Counted from the first letter of the stretch, positions 54,359-63,933 are shown. The stretch is DNA of 64,000 nucleotides from Profundibacterium mesophilum KAUST100406-0324 (GCF_009835145.1 NZ_APKE01000010.1:182886-246885); one strand, 5' to 3'. Numbers and translations: made by a program. The notes: a model not told the origin generated them from the sequence alone.

Positions 54359-55366
54359 ATGCATTATTCCGTCCTCGACCTCGCCCCGGTGCCGCAGGGC
54401 GCCGAAACCGCGCAGGCCCTCGCCAACAGCGTCGATCTCGCGCGTCATGCAGAGGCGCTTGGCTATCACCGCTTCTGGCTCGCCGAACATCATAACATGG
54501 CCGGCATCGCCAGTGCCGCGACGGCCGTGCTGATCGGGCATATCGCCGCGGCGACGAAAACGATCCGGGTCGGCGCCGGCGGCATCATGCTTCCCAACCA
54601 TGCGCCCCTGACGATCGCCGAGCAGTTCGGAACGCTGGCCGAACTTTTTCCCGGGCGGATCGATCTGGGCCTTGGACGGGCGCCCGGCGGCGATCAGGCT
54701 GTCGCGATGGCGCTGCGGCGCGGTGCGGCGCATGGGGCAGGAGACCGTTTCCCAGAGGATGTGGCCGAACTGATCACCTATCTGGGCGCGCCGCGTCCCG
54801 GCGCCCCCGTGCGCGCCCATCCCGGAGAGGGAACCCATGTGCCGGTCTGGATGCTGGGCTCCTCGCTCTTCGGCGCGCAGCTCGCCGCGCATCTGGGCCT
54901 GCCCTATGCCTTCGCTTCGCATTTCGCCCCGGCCGCGCTCGAGCAGGCGCTCGATGTCTACCGGAGAAGCTTCCGCCCCTCGCAATCGCTGGACAGGCCC
55001 CATGTGATGCTGGCGATCAACGTCTTCGCCGCCGAGACCGACGCCGAGGGCATTTACCTGCGCAGCACGATGGAGCAGGCCTTCGCCAACCTGCATATGG
55101 GCAGGCCCGGAAAGCTCCCGGCACCGGTCGAGGATGTCTCGAAGGTGATCGATGCGCGTTTGCGCCCCGGGGTCGAGGAGGCGCTCAGGATCAGCGCGAC
55201 CGGCAGCCCGCAGACGGTGCGTGCCGGGCTGCAGGGCTTTGCCGATCGCTACCGGCCCGACGAGATGATCCTCACGGGTCAGATCCACGATCATGCCAAG
55301 CGTTTGCGCTCCTTCGAGATCGCAGCCGAGGCGATGCGCGGCGTCGGAGCGGCCGCGGCGGCCTGA
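54359..55366 (+). CDS. LLM-class flavin-dependent oxidoreductase
   Basis: This 335-residue luciferase-like monooxygenase starts [21 protein letters not shown] and contains [27 protein letters not shown], typical of the LLM group, plus [23 protein letters not shown] and [11 protein letters not shown]. The enzyme would use reduced FMN or F420-like flavins; the substrate is unknown. The ATG at 54359 follows CAGGAGC. It converges with an alpha/beta hydrolase gene. Confidence 0.92.
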   Translation: MHYSVLDLAPVPQGAETAQALANSVDLARHAEALGYHRFWLAEHHNMAGIASAATAVLIGHIAAATKTIRVGAGGIMLPNHAPLTIAEQFGTLAELFPGRIDLGLGRAPGGDQAVAMALRRGAAHGAGDRFPEDVAELITYLGAPRPGAPVRAHPGEGTHVPVWMLGSSLFGAQLAAHLGLPYAFASHFAPAALEQALDVYRRSFRPSQSLDRPHVMLAINVFAAETDAEGIYLRSTMEQAFANLHMGRPGKLPAPVEDVSKVIDARLRPGVEEALRISATGSPQTVRAGLQGFADRYRPDEMILTGQIHDHAKRLRSFEIAAEAMRGVGAAAAA

Positions 55367-55388
55367 TATTCCGGCGCCGCGCGTCCGG

Positions 55389-55422
55389 CCCCCCCTTGCC
55401 GCAGTCACGGATGGCAGGGGGG
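55389..55422. terminator. Hairpin between convergent genes
   Basis: CCCCCCTTGCC pairs with GGCAGGGGGG, with one bulged T, around a loop of about 12 nt. It lies 22 bp after the LLM gene stop. No clear T-tract, so the assignment is tentative. Confidence 0.4.
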
Positions 55423-55431
55423 AGCATGCGA

Positions 55432-56253
55432 TCAGGCGGCGTTCACGGTCTCGATCAGGGCGTTGATCTCGTCGGCGATGATCTGCGGGTGATCTTCGGG
55501 CGTGAAGTGGAGCCCCCCCTCGATCCGCCGCAGGGGCGCGCGGAGATCCTTGGCGAAGCGCTCGCCATAGTCGATCGTCTGGAACTCGTCGCCCGTTCCC
55601 CAGACGATGCGCGCCGGGATGTTCAGCGAAGGCAGCTTGTCCTGGATCGAGGTCGTGTCGTTGACATCGAGCGAGCGGGCCTGCCGCACGAAGGCCTCGG
55701 CGTCGCCATGCGCGTCGTAATGGGGCGCGTGCGCGTCGTAGGCGGCTTCGGCGGCGGCCTCGGTCTCGTGGCCCTTCTCCATCATCATCTTGAGGAACTT
55801 GCGGAACGAGCCATCGGGGGCATGCCTGGCGATGCTGCCGGTCTTGGCGATCGCCGAGATCATGGGGATGGGCCACGAATCGTAGCCGATCGCGTTGGTC
55901 AGCAGCAACCCGGAGATGAGCCGGGGATGCCGGACGGCCAGGTTCTGCGCCACGCCGCCGCCAAGATCGTGCGCGGCGACGACCGCCTTCTCGATCCCTT
56001 GCGAGTCCATCCAGGCGGCGAGGTAATCGGCCTGTTTGGCGATGGAGATATCGCGGTCCTCGCCGGCGGGGATCGACGCCCCGTATCCCGGCATTTCCCA
56101 GGCGAGGACGCGGCGTCCCTTGATCAGGGGCGCGACATCGCGCCAGAGGGCGGGGCAGGTCGGGATCCCGTGCAGCAGGACGAGCGGATCGCCCGAGCCG
56201 GATTCCTCCCAACGCATTTCGATACCGTCGACATTCGCGTTATGGCTTTGCAT
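55432..56253 (-). CDS. Alpha/beta hydrolase with Asp nucleophile (dehalogenase/epoxide-hydrolase-like)
   Basis: This 273-residue hydrolase has HGIP at residues 28-31 and the nucleophile elbow AHDLGGG with D96 in place of Ser, the pattern of haloalkane dehalogenases, haloacetate dehalogenases and epoxide hydrolases. The cap domain (GSFRKFLKMMMEKGHETEA) is helical, and the histidine is likely in GGLHFTPEDHP. Substrate unknown. ATG at 56253. Confidence 0.88.
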   Translation of the reverse strand: MQSHNANVDGIEMRWEESGSGDPLVLLHGIPTCPALWRDVAPLIKGRRVLAWEMPGYGASIPAGEDRDISIAKQADYLAAWMDSQGIEKAVVAAHDLGGGVAQNLAVRHPRLISGLLLTNAIGYDSWPIPMISAIAKTGSIARHAPDGSFRKFLKMMMEKGHETEAAAEAAYDAHAPHYDAHGDAEAFVRQARSLDVNDTTSIQDKLPSLNIPARIVWGTGDEFQTIDYGERFAKDLRAPLRRIEGGLHFTPEDHPQIIADEINALIETVNAA

Positions 56254-56375
56254 GATACTACCTCTCGAAACTCAACTGCGATACCGGGCAGGAACGATTG
56301 CCCGACCGCGTTGTTCCTGAGGCTTGCGCCGGCGCGGCGCCGGCTTGCCGGTCCCGCCGCGTCGGCGCCCGGGGC

Positions 56376-57662
56376 TCAGATCTCCTCGATCCGGATCGCC
56401 ACCGGATCGCCGATGACCACGTCGGTCTGTGCCATCCGCCGCAGCGCGTCGTCGATATCCGCGCGCGCCGCCTTGTGGGTGACGATCAGGACCGGCGCCG
56501 TCGTGTCGACGTGATCGTATTGCCGCATCCGGTTGATCGAGACCCCGGCCTCGCCAAGGGCCATCGCCGTCTTGGCGAGCGCACCCGGCTTGTCCTGCAG
56601 CTCCATGCGCAGATAGAAGGCGGCGGGTGTCGTGACGGTCGCGGCCTGCGGCTCGGCAAGCGACGCGGCGGGCTGGCCGAAGGTGCTGACCCGTGTTCCG
56701 CGGGCGATGTCGAGCACGTCGCCCATCACCGCGCTGGCGGTCGGCCCCTCGCCGGCGCCGGCGCCGCGCATCACGATCTGCCCGACCGAATCGCCCTCGA
56801 GCACGACCATGTTGGTCGGGCCCTCGAGCTGGCCAAGCGGGCTGCTGGCGGGCACGAGACAGGGTGACATCCGCACCTCGAGGCCCCGCCCGGTGCGCTG
56901 CGCCACGCCCAGGAGCTTGATCCGGTAGCCCATGTCGGCGGCCTGCTCGATATCGGCGATGCTGATCCGTTCGATCCCCTCGAGCGCGACCGCGTCGAAA
57001 TCGACCCGCGTGCCGTAGGCGATCGAGGTCAGGAGCGCCAGCTTGTGCGCGGCGTCGATCCCGCCCACGTCGAGCGCCGGGTCCGCTTCGAGATACCCCA
57101 GGGCCTCGGCTTCCGCAAAGACCGCGTCATAGGTCAGCCCGGCGCCCTCCATCCGGGTGAGGATGTAGTTGCAGGTGCCGTTCATCACCCCCATGACGCG
57201 GGTGACCGCGTTGCCCGCCAGGCCTTCGGTCAGCGCCTTGACGACGGGAATGCCGCCGGCGACGGCCGCCTCGAAGCGGATCACGCAGCCGGCGGTCTCG
57301 GCGGCCTCCGCGAGGCTCTGGCCGTGCAGGGCGAGCATCGCCTTGTTGGCGGTGACCACGTCCTTGCCATGGGCGATCGCCGCCTCGACGGCGGCCTTGG
57401 CGCTTCCTTCCGAGCCGCCCATCAGCTCGACGAAGATATCGACATCCTCGCGGCGGGCGAGGGCGACCGGATCGTCCTCCCACTCGTATGCCTCGATGGA
57501 GACGCCGCGATCCTTGTCGCGCGTGCGGGCCGAGACCGCCGCGATCTCGATCGCGCGCCCGGTGCGTTTCTCGATGAGGGCGGCATGGTCCTGCACGATG
57601 CGGATGACGCCGCGTCCCACTGTGCCGAGACCTGCGATGCCGAGGCGAAGGGGTTGTGTCAT
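56376..57662 (-). CDS. hom: Homoserine dehydrogenase
   Basis: Hom reduces aspartate semialdehyde to homoserine with NAD(P)H. The 428-residue monofunctional enzyme has the Rossmann motif LGIAGLGTVGRGVIR, VTANKAMLALHG, GVMNGTCNYILTRM with the catalytic region, and SIAYGTRVDF. The C-terminal ACT domain (AFYLRMELQDKPGALAKTA) suggests threonine feedback. The ATG at 57662 is standard. It complements lysC at 39-40 kb. Confidence 0.96.
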   Translation of the reverse strand: MTQPLRLGIAGLGTVGRGVIRIVQDHAALIEKRTGRAIEIAAVSARTRDKDRGVSIEAYEWEDDPVALARREDVDIFVELMGGSEGSAKAAVEAAIAHGKDVVTANKAMLALHGQSLAEAAETAGCVIRFEAAVAGGIPVVKALTEGLAGNAVTRVMGVMNGTCNYILTRMEGAGLTYDAVFAEAEALGYLEADPALDVGGIDAAHKLALLTSIAYGTRVDFDAVALEGIERISIADIEQAADMGYRIKLLGVAQRTGRGLEVRMSPCLVPASSPLGQLEGPTNMVVLEGDSVGQIVMRGAGAGEGPTASAVMGDVLDIARGTRVSTFGQPAASLAEPQAATVTTPAAFYLRMELQDKPGALAKTAMALGEAGVSINRMRQYDHVDTTAPVLIVTHKAARADIDDALRRMAQTDVVIGDPVAIRIEEI

Positions 57663-57724
57663 GATGTCTCCATTGCGTGCTGCCGGGCGATTTGGCGCGG
57701 CTTACCCGGTTTGGGGGCCGGGAA

Positions 57725-58033
57725 CTAGCCCGAATGGCGCGCGGCGGCCGCGCGCAGGCGTGCGCGCTCGGCCGGCGTGAGGACGGGAGCATCCAGCGCG
57801 GCGGCGCGGGCGCGCAGGGCGGCGGCCCGGACCGCGAGGCGCGCGTCGCCCTCGCCGGGGGTGAGCCGCGGCTCCGCGCGGGCGGCCAGCAGGGGGCGCA
57901 GCGGCACGAGCCGGGGCGCGGGCGCCCGGGCCGCCTCGGCCGCGGCGCGCGCGCCGGCGGCACCCAGGTTCGGGAACTCGACGCATCCCGCAAGCGGCAG
58001 CATGACGAGGGGCAGGATCAGGCAGGCGCGCAT
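57725..58033 (-). CDS. Small putative lipoprotein
   Basis: The 102-residue product has a signal with lipobox LPLAGC and lipidated cysteine C17. The rest is Ala/Arg-rich and helical (AARAAAEAARAPAPRLVPLRPLLAARAEP), ending RAAAARHSG. No family is recognised. The ATG at 58031-58033 places the signal at the N-terminus. Composition is strongly biased by G+C content, so the frame should be viewed with some caution. It lies 62 bp upstream of the hom start, on the same strand. Confidence 0.6.
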   Translation of the reverse strand: MRACLILPLVMLPLAGCVEFPNLGAAGARAAAEAARAPAPRLVPLRPLLAARAEPRLTPGEGDARLAVRAAALRARAAALDAPVLTPAERARLRAAAARHSG

Positions 58034-58248
58034 GCGGCACTCCGAAGCGGGGCGAGGAACGGGCGGGGGGGACTGCACATGTCCCATGCCCGGTCCCCGA
58101 GGCCGCAGCATAGCGCCGCGCCGGCAGGGCAGGCAAGGCAGCGCGACATGCGTGCGGCTTTCCACATGGCCCCCGGCAAGCTATGGACATGTCCGGGGCG
58201 GCCATGCGTGCCACCCGCCCGCGTTCCGCCTTGCCCCAGGAGACTGAC

Positions 58249-58755
58249 ATGACCCACACGCCCATCGTGACGCTCGCCCCTTCTCCCACGCGGCGCATGC
58301 TCGGGACGGCGGTGCTGGGCGCGCTTGCCGCGCTTTTGGCCTGGGTGGCGATCTCGACCGCGCCGAGCTGGCCCTGGCGGCTTTTCCTGCTGGTCGCGGC
58401 GGGCGTGTCGATCTACGGCGCGGCGCGGGTCTGGGAATCGGCCGGACGGCGGATCGTGCTCAGCGAGGCGGGCCTATTTGACGATACCGGGCGCAGCATC
58501 GCGCCGCTCGATCAGATCGCTTCGGTCGATCGCGGGGTCTTCGCCTTTAAACCGTCGAACGGGTTCGTTCTGCATCTCAAGCGCCCCGCGGGGCAGGCCT
58601 GGGCCCCCGGGATGTGGTGGCGCGTCGGGCGCCGCGTCGGGGTGGGCGGGATCACCGCGCCGGCGCAGGCGCGCAGCATGTCGGAGGTCATCGCGGTCAT
58701 GCTGGTGCGGCGCGACGAGGGCCATCCCGTCACCGGCCCGCTCGAGACGCCCTAG
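58249..58755 (+). CDS. Small inner-membrane hypothetical protein
   Basis: This 168-residue protein has two hydrophobic segments near the N-terminus (LGTAVLGALAALLAWVAI and RLFLLVAAGVSIYGAARVW) and a soluble C-terminal domain (IVLSEAGLFDDTGRSIAPLDQIASVDRGVFAFKP) with a PH-like strand pattern. It resembles small membrane proteins common in Rhodobacterales, but I cannot name a family. The ATG at 58249 follows CAGGAGAC. Its stop shares CTAG with the convergent TadE-like gene. Confidence 0.78.
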   Translation: MTHTPIVTLAPSPTRRMLGTAVLGALAALLAWVAISTAPSWPWRLFLLVAAGVSIYGAARVWESAGRRIVLSEAGLFDDTGRSIAPLDQIASVDRGVFAFKPSNGFVLHLKRPAGQAWAPGMWWRVGRRVGVGGITAPAQARSMSEVIAVMLVRRDEGHPVTGPLETP

Positions 58756-59327
58756 AGGCCCGCGAGCGGAATCTCGGCCAGCCAGCCGAGCTTCGGTGCG
58801 AAACGGGGCCGCGTGACGACCACGTTGCGGAACTCCGTATCGCCGAGGCCGAACACGAAGGGCGCGCTGTATTGCGTTGCCGTCTCGACCACGATCAGAT
58901 GGTCGCCCCCCGCGGTCTGCGGCAGGTGCATCTCCAGTTCGGGCAGGCGCAGCGCGTCGATCGGCAGGCTGCCGAGGCTGGCATGGGACCATTGCAGCTC
59001 GAAGGCCTGCGTCGCCGCGTTCCAGCCGACGACCGAGACGCGCATTCTGGGCGGGGTGCCGGTGGGGGAGAGGAACGCGAGCATCCGCTCGATCCCGGTC
59101 ATGTAATCGAGCCCGACCGCCTCGGTCTCGCGCGACAGCATGTCGGCGACGGTATGCGCCGCCTTGGCCGCGATGTTCGACTGGCGCAGCCCGTCGAAGA
59201 AGCTGAACGTCGCGAGGAGCGCCCAGGCGAGCATCGGCAGGACCAGGATCGCCTCGATAGTGACGGATCCGTCCTCGCGGCGCGCGAAACGGCGCGGGGC
59301 GCCAAGAAATGACATGCCGGGCCTCAT
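58752..59327 (-). CDS. TadE-type pseudopilin protein
   Basis: This 191-residue protein has a basic start (RRFARREDGSVTIEAILVLPMLAWALLATFSFFDGLR) with the TadE/TadG hydrophobic N-terminal segment, so it is probably processed by a TadV-like prepilin peptidase and associated with Flp pili. The rest is periplasmic (AAKAAHTVADMLSRETEAV). The ATG at 59325-59327 overlaps the stop of the upstream TadE gene (ATGA), so the three pseudopilin genes form one operon. The identity as TadE is by the N-terminal pattern. Confidence 0.85.
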   Translation of the reverse strand: MRPGMSFLGAPRRFARREDGSVTIEAILVLPMLAWALLATFSFFDGLRQSNIAAKAAHTVADMLSRETEAVGLDYMTGIERMLAFLSPTGTPPRMRVSVVGWNAATQAFELQWSHASLGSLPIDALRLPELEMHLPQTAGGDHLIVVETATQYSAPFVFGLGDTEFRNVVVTRPRFAPKLGWLAEIPLAGL

Positions 59328-59857
59328 TTGGGTTCGTTGACGAATGCGGAGGAGGCGATCAGCGCGTAATCGCCGGAGAGGTCCTTGACGAGCATTCCCC
59401 CCAGGGCCGATGTCGGGAAGATCGGCTCGGCCTTCAGGCAGGCGCGCACCACCATCAACTCGCTCGGCAGGCCGGGACGGAATTGTGCCAGCGGCTTGAT
59501 CGGCTCGCTGCGATCCGAGCAGGTCGGCGCCGCGTCGGGCATCACCCAGTCGAGCTTGGAAACCCGGCGCATCTCGATGGTGAGCGTCTCCTCGCACTCG
59601 GGCAGCAGGATCGCGTTCTCGCAGATCGCGGTCTTGAGCCCCGCATGGGTCGGGGCGATGTCCGAGCCGATCCGCACGCCGCGCATCGCGATGTCGAGCC
59701 CGCGTTCGAGCATCACGTGACGCAGGTTGAGAAGGCCCGCCTCCATGCCGGACATCATCATCATGAAGAGCGGCATGAAGAGAAGGACGAACTCGATCGT
59801 CGCGGTGCCGTCCTCGCGCCGCAGGAAGCGGGCCGGAATGCGCATGGGACACCTCAT
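59324..59857 (-). CDS. TadE-type pseudopilin protein
   Basis: This 177-residue protein has RREDGTATIEFVLLFMPLFMMMMSGMEAGLLNLRH, the TadE N-terminal motif, followed by a periplasmic domain with two cysteines (ICENAILLPECEE). The ATG at 59855-59857 overlaps the stop of the VWA gene. It could be a minor pseudopilin of a Flp pilus. The other Tad machinery genes (tadA-D, cpaB etc.) are not in the window. Confidence 0.87.
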   Translation of the reverse strand: MRCPMRIPARFLRREDGTATIEFVLLFMPLFMMMMSGMEAGLLNLRHVMLERGLDIAMRGVRIGSDIAPTHAGLKTAICENAILLPECEETLTIEMRRVSKLDWVMPDAAPTCSDRSEPIKPLAQFRPGLPSELMVVRACLKAEPIFPTSALGGMLVKDLSGDYALIASSAFVNEPK

Positions 59858-61614
59858 TGGGTCAGCCTCAAGGTCGTGATGTTGCTGGCGATCGCCGAGA
59901 AGGCCTGGGTGAGATCGGTGCTGTCGGCCCTGACGAAATGGTTGGGCGTGCTGGCGCAGGTCTCGAGCACGGGAACGGCGGCATCCTCGACCTCGAACCC
60001 GACCACGAAAACGGTCACGCCGGTGCTTCGCAGCGCGCCGCATATCTCGCTCATGCGCAGGTTCTTCTCGGTGCCGCCGACATCGCGCCAGGCTGCCGCG
60101 TAGAAGAGGTCGCGCTCTGTGCGTGAATCGGCGATTTCACGGATATAGCGTTCGGCGAAATGCTTGACCGGCATTTGCGCCCACAGCTCCGGCCAGTCCA
60201 GCTGCCTCACTTGGTAAGGCGGCAGGTTGGTGTCCGGAAGACTTTTGGACAGGGAAAGCTGGGTGCCGAAGGGGGCGGAGACGAACTGCGCCTCGATGAC
60301 CTCTCCCTCGCGCGTCACGGTGCGCGGCAGCCAGAAGGGCTCGAGCGGGATGCCGTCGCCATCGGCATCGCCGATCTCGGGCCGCGCAAGGCTGATGACG
60401 GGGCCCGCGAGCGTGTCGGAACGCGAGAATTTGACCTTATCGGCGAAGAGTGTCTCGAGCGGCTCGCCTTGCGGCTCGTAGCGCCAGGCGATGGAGGGGC
60501 CGCCAAGAAATCCGGCGTTGAGACGCTTATGCGCGGTATTGATCCCGTCGGTCAGCAGGACGAGGAACTTGGTCGCACCGCGCTGGCCATAATCATAGGG
60601 CCGGTCGCGGTTCTCGGGCGCCACCTCCGGCAGGCTGGCGGAGACGGTGCGAAAGCCGGGGTCGAGCATCAGGGCGCCCCATTTCAGTCCCGTCTCGATA
60701 GAGGTCTGACCATCGGCTTCGAGCGCTGCGATCCGGGCCTTGACCGCGGCGGGATCGTTCATCAGCGCCGAGATGCGGTTCACCTCGCCCGTGGGACAGA
60801 CCCGGCGCCACGGCGTGCTTCGATCGGACCACATGTCGAAATGCCCGGCGCGCTGGTAGAGGCGTTCGGTCAGGATGCCCGGCAGGAGAAAATCGGCGGC
60901 GCCGAACTCGATGCAATGCGAGAAGCCGTGCTCGGCGGTCACGTTCATGCGCGACAGGATCTCGGCACCGGCATTGACCTGCGTCGAGTATGGCACCAGT
61001 GACACGGTCGCGCCATCGCTCGCCGCGCTGCCGTGAATGAGGTCGACGAAGGTGCTGGCGGCATCCTTCATGTCGCTCAGCCGGGTCGCGCCGCCCGCGC
61101 TCGCGGAGGGCCAGCCCATCGAGCCCGACACGTCGAGCACCATGGAGATCTCGATCTTCTCGATCCCCTCGCGCGCACTTGCCAGGATGTTATGGCGCAA
61201 GGTGGGCGTCCCGGTCATGTTCATGAAGATGGTCGGCATCTCGTCGCTGGTGGTGACGGTGACCGCGCGCTCGTTGAAGGCGTTGACCACGGTGATGCCG
61301 GTGAGCTTGTCCGCGAGGCCGGCCCGTTCGAAGTAGCTGCGCACCACGGTCTGTGGCGGCAGGGTCTGCTGCATGTCGGCCGCGGCCAGGGCGGCGCGGT
61401 CGGCGACGTTCTGAAGGCGTACCCGCTGGTTCTCGTAGATCATCATGTCGACGCTGACCCCGCCCACCACGAGGATGCAGACGAAGAAGAAGAGCGCGAG
61501 GATGGTGATCGAGCCGCGCTCGTCCGCCGCGGCCCGCAAGATCGCGCCGCCCCGCATACCCGCGGCCATGCGCCGGGCATCATGTCTGGTCCTGCGGGCG
61601 GTGGATCGGCGCAT
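59854..61614 (-). CDS. TadG-like protein with von Willebrand factor A domain
   Basis: This 586-residue membrane-anchored protein has a TadG-type N-terminus (GSITILALFFFVCILVVGGVSVDMMIYENQRVRLQNVADRAALAA). It is followed by a VWA domain with the MIDAS motif DVSGS at residues 161-165 and VLLTDGINTA further on. The MIDAS is probably metal binding and adhesive. The insert region between them is rich in Trp and Arg and about 200 residues long. The ATG at 61612-61614 gives the family start. Such TadG proteins anchor or assemble Flp pili. Confidence 0.9.
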   Translation of the reverse strand: MRRSTARRTRHDARRMAAGMRGGAILRAAADERGSITILALFFFVCILVVGGVSVDMMIYENQRVRLQNVADRAALAAADMQQTLPPQTVVRSYFERAGLADKLTGITVVNAFNERAVTVTTSDEMPTIFMNMTGTPTLRHNILASAREGIEKIEISMVLDVSGSMGWPSASAGGATRLSDMKDAASTFVDLIHGSAASDGATVSLVPYSTQVNAGAEILSRMNVTAEHGFSHCIEFGAADFLLPGILTERLYQRAGHFDMWSDRSTPWRRVCPTGEVNRISALMNDPAAVKARIAALEADGQTSIETGLKWGALMLDPGFRTVSASLPEVAPENRDRPYDYGQRGATKFLVLLTDGINTAHKRLNAGFLGGPSIAWRYEPQGEPLETLFADKVKFSRSDTLAGPVISLARPEIGDADGDGIPLEPFWLPRTVTREGEVIEAQFVSAPFGTQLSLSKSLPDTNLPPYQVRQLDWPELWAQMPVKHFAERYIREIADSRTERDLFYAAAWRDVGGTEKNLRMSEICGALRSTGVTVFVVGFEVEDAAVPVLETCASTPNHFVRADSTDLTQAFSAIASNITTLRLTQ

Positions 61615-61814
61615 GGCGCTCTCCTCGGGCGGAGCGCTTCGGGCGAAGCGCGGTGTTTTCGTAAAATGCCACTTGGCTATGCTGTCCAATTGGGGCGGCA
61701 GTGGGACCGCCAGCGAGCAAGAGAAGGGAATTGCGGGTTGGGCAAGCCTGCTGGCCGGGCTAGCATCCGGACGGGGACTTCGCTCCGGAGGGCCCTCTGC
61801 AGGAAGGATAGACG

Positions 61815-63248
61815 ATGAGCGAGAACAGGACCGAACCCACTTTCAGACAAAGCGTCGATCTGATGTTCAACCAGGCGGTTTCGCTCATGGACCTGAGCCC
61901 CGGTCTCGAGGAGAAGATCAGGGTCTGCAACGCGACCTACACGGTGCGTTTCGGGGTGCGGCTGCGCGGTGCGATCCACACCTTCACCGGCTACCGCTCG
62001 GTGCATTCCGAGCATATGGAGCCGGTCAAGGGCGGCATCCGCTATTCGCTCGGGGTCTGCCAGGACGAGGTGGAGGCGCTGGCGGCGCTGATGACCTACA
62101 AATGCGCGTTGGTCGAGACGCCTTTCGGCGGCTCCAAGGGGGGATTGTGCATCGATCCCAAGCTTTATGAGGAGGACGAGCTGGAGCGGATCACCCGCCG
62201 CTTCGCCTACGAGCTGGCCAAGCGCGACCTGATCAACCCCTCGCAGAACGTGCCGGCCCCGGACATGGGCACCGGCGAGCGCGAGATGGCCTGGATCGCG
62301 GACCAGTACCGCCGGATGAACACCACCGACATCAACGCGAGCGCCTGCGTGACGGGCAAGCCGCTCAACGCGGGCGGCATCGCCGGCCGCATCGAGGCGA
62401 CGGGGCGGGGGGTGCAATACGCCCTTCGCGAGTTCTTCCGCCATCCCGAGGATGCCGCGAGCGCGGGGCTCGAGGGCCAGCTCGACGGCAAGCGGGTAAT
62501 CGTGCAGGGGCTCGGCAATGTCGGCTATCACGCGGCCAAGTTCCTCTCCGAAGAGGATGGGGCGATTGTCACCGGGATCATCGAGCATGACGGCGCGCTG
62601 CATGATCCGCGCGGCCTCGATGTCGAGCAGGTCCGCGGCTGGATCAACCGCCATGGCGGCGTGGCCGGCTACCCCGATGCCGCCCATACCCGTGAGGGTG
62701 GCGCGGTGCTCGAGGAGAGCTGCGATATCCTGATCCCGGCCGCGCTCGAGGGGGTGATCCACATGGGCAATGCCAAGCGGATCAACGCCAAGCTGATCAT
62801 CGAGGCCGCCAACGGCCCGATCACCGCCGGGGCGAATGACATCCTGCGCGACCGGGGCATCGTCATCATCCCCGACATGTACGCCAATGCCGGCGGCGTC
62901 ACGGTCAGCTATTTCGAATGGGTCAAGAATCTCAGCCATATCCGCTTCGGCCGGATGCAGCGGCGCCAGGAGGAGGCCCGCCACGAGCTGCTGGTCAACG
63001 AGCTGGAGCGGCTGTCGCGCGACCGGGACCTGGGCTGGACCCTCTCGCCGGGGTTCAAGGAGAAATACTTGCGCGGCGCAGGGGAGCTGGAGCTGGTACG
63101 CTCGGGGCTCGATGACACGATGCGCATCGCCTACCAGAACATGCGCGAGACGTGGCATTCGCGCCCCGAGGTGAAGGATCTGCGCATGGCGGCCTATCTC
63201 GTGGCGATCGAGCGGGTCGCGGCGAGCTACCGCGCCAAGGGTCTCTAG
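61815..63248 (+). CDS. gdhA: Glutamate dehydrogenase
   Basis: This 477-residue Glu/Leu/Phe/Val dehydrogenase deaminates glutamate to 2-oxoglutarate or the reverse. It carries MEPVKGGIRYSLGV, the catalytic-lysine region TPFGGSKGGL, NVPAPDMGTGEREMAWI, and the NAD site VIVQGLGNVGYHAAK. The ATG at 61815 follows CAGGAAGG. The N-terminal extension and length suit the NAD-linked bacterial group. It is flanked on both sides by pseudopilin genes and ends in a strong hairpin. Confidence 0.95.
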   Translation: MSENRTEPTFRQSVDLMFNQAVSLMDLSPGLEEKIRVCNATYTVRFGVRLRGAIHTFTGYRSVHSEHMEPVKGGIRYSLGVCQDEVEALAALMTYKCALVETPFGGSKGGLCIDPKLYEEDELERITRRFAYELAKRDLINPSQNVPAPDMGTGEREMAWIADQYRRMNTTDINASACVTGKPLNAGGIAGRIEATGRGVQYALREFFRHPEDAASAGLEGQLDGKRVIVQGLGNVGYHAAKFLSEEDGAIVTGIIEHDGALHDPRGLDVEQVRGWINRHGGVAGYPDAAHTREGGAVLEESCDILIPAALEGVIHMGNAKRINAKLIIEAANGPITAGANDILRDRGIVIIPDMYANAGGVTVSYFEWVKNLSHIRFGRMQRRQEEARHELLVNELERLSRDRDLGWTLSPGFKEKYLRGAGELELVRSGLDDTMRIAYQNMRETWHSRPEVKDLRMAAYLVAIERVAASYRAKGL

Positions 63249-63273
63249 CTCCGATCACCGAGTTGCACGAAAG

Positions 63274-63302
63274 GCGCCCCGATTTGACCGCAATCGGGGC
63301 GC
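63274..63302 (+). terminator. Hairpin terminator after gdhA
   Basis: GCGCCCCGATT and AATCGGGGCGC form an 11-bp perfect stem with a 7-nt loop, starting 25 bp after the gdhA stop. It is followed by AGAAGTCTCGTTT, a poor T-tract. It separates gdhA from the right-hand Tad genes. Confidence 0.75.
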
Positions 63303-63355
63303 AGAAGTCTCGTTTGCAACGGTCGTGTTTTGCATGACCGGAGAAACGGGGACGA

Positions 63356-63787
63356 ATGCGCGGTATGTCATCTACGCGACACACCAGGATCGGCCGGCAC
63401 CTGTCCGGCTTCATGCGCGCCGAGGCGGGTTCGGCGACCATAGAAGGTGTTCTGTGGTTACCGATCTTCTTCGCGCTCTTCGTCCTGATGGCCGACGTGT
63501 CGCTGATCTTCAACTCGCAAGCGCAGATCCTCAGGGTCGTGCAGGATGCCAACCGCAACTACTCCCTCGGCCGCTTCAAGACCGATGCGGCCACCTCCGA
63601 TTACATCGCCTCCGCCCTGTCCAACTTCAGCCCCGAGCTGACCGCCGACACCGCCCTCGCCGACGGGATCATCACCTCGACCGTCCGCGTTCCCGCGATG
63701 GATCTGACCGCGACCAAGCTGCTTTCGGCGATCACCACCGTGAAGATGGAGATCACTTCGCAGCATCTCATGGAAACGTCGGACTGA
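63356..63787 (+). CDS. TadE-type pseudopilin protein (right cassette)
   Basis: This 143-residue protein has FMRAEAGSATIEGVLWLPIFFALFVLMADVSLIFNSQAQ, the TadE-type hydrophobic N-terminus, then ILRVVQDANRNYSLG and a periplasmic domain without cysteines. The ATG at 63356 follows GGGGA. It overlaps the next gene's ATG (TGATG), so they are coupled. It is a second copy of the pseudopilin type found to the left of gdhA. Confidence 0.87.
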   Translation: MRGMSSTRHTRIGRHLSGFMRAEAGSATIEGVLWLPIFFALFVLMADVSLIFNSQAQILRVVQDANRNYSLGRFKTDAATSDYIASALSNFSPELTADTALADGIITSTVRVPAMDLTATKLLSAITTVKMEITSQHLMETSD

Positions 63788-63933
63788 TGGCCCGGCGCTG
63801 CCTTCGCCGCGCCGTCCACAGGCCCCTCGCGCGAGCCGCGCGGCGCATCCACGGGCGGCTGGCACGTTTCGCGGGCGAGACGCAGGGCGCCATCACCGCC
63901 GTCAGCCTCTACATGTTCGTAAGCGTTAGCTGA
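63787..63933 (+). pseudogene. TadG-like gene broken by an IS66-family element
   Basis: The frame begins ATG 63787 and reads a basic leader, then ETQGAITAVSLYMF, the start of a TadG-type transmembrane segment. It then changes to VSVS and stops at 63933. The native part ends exactly at the IS boundary at 63918 (codon 44), so the insertion cut the gene after the first hydrophobic turn. TadG proteins are normally several hundred residues, so the remainder is presumably beyond the element. Whether any function remains is doubtful. Confidence 0.8.

Noticed and set aside
56328..56344. G+C-rich palindrome downstream of hom as a terminator
   Set aside because: GCCGGC arms with a 5-nt loop and no T-tract are expected by chance in such G+C-rich DNA.
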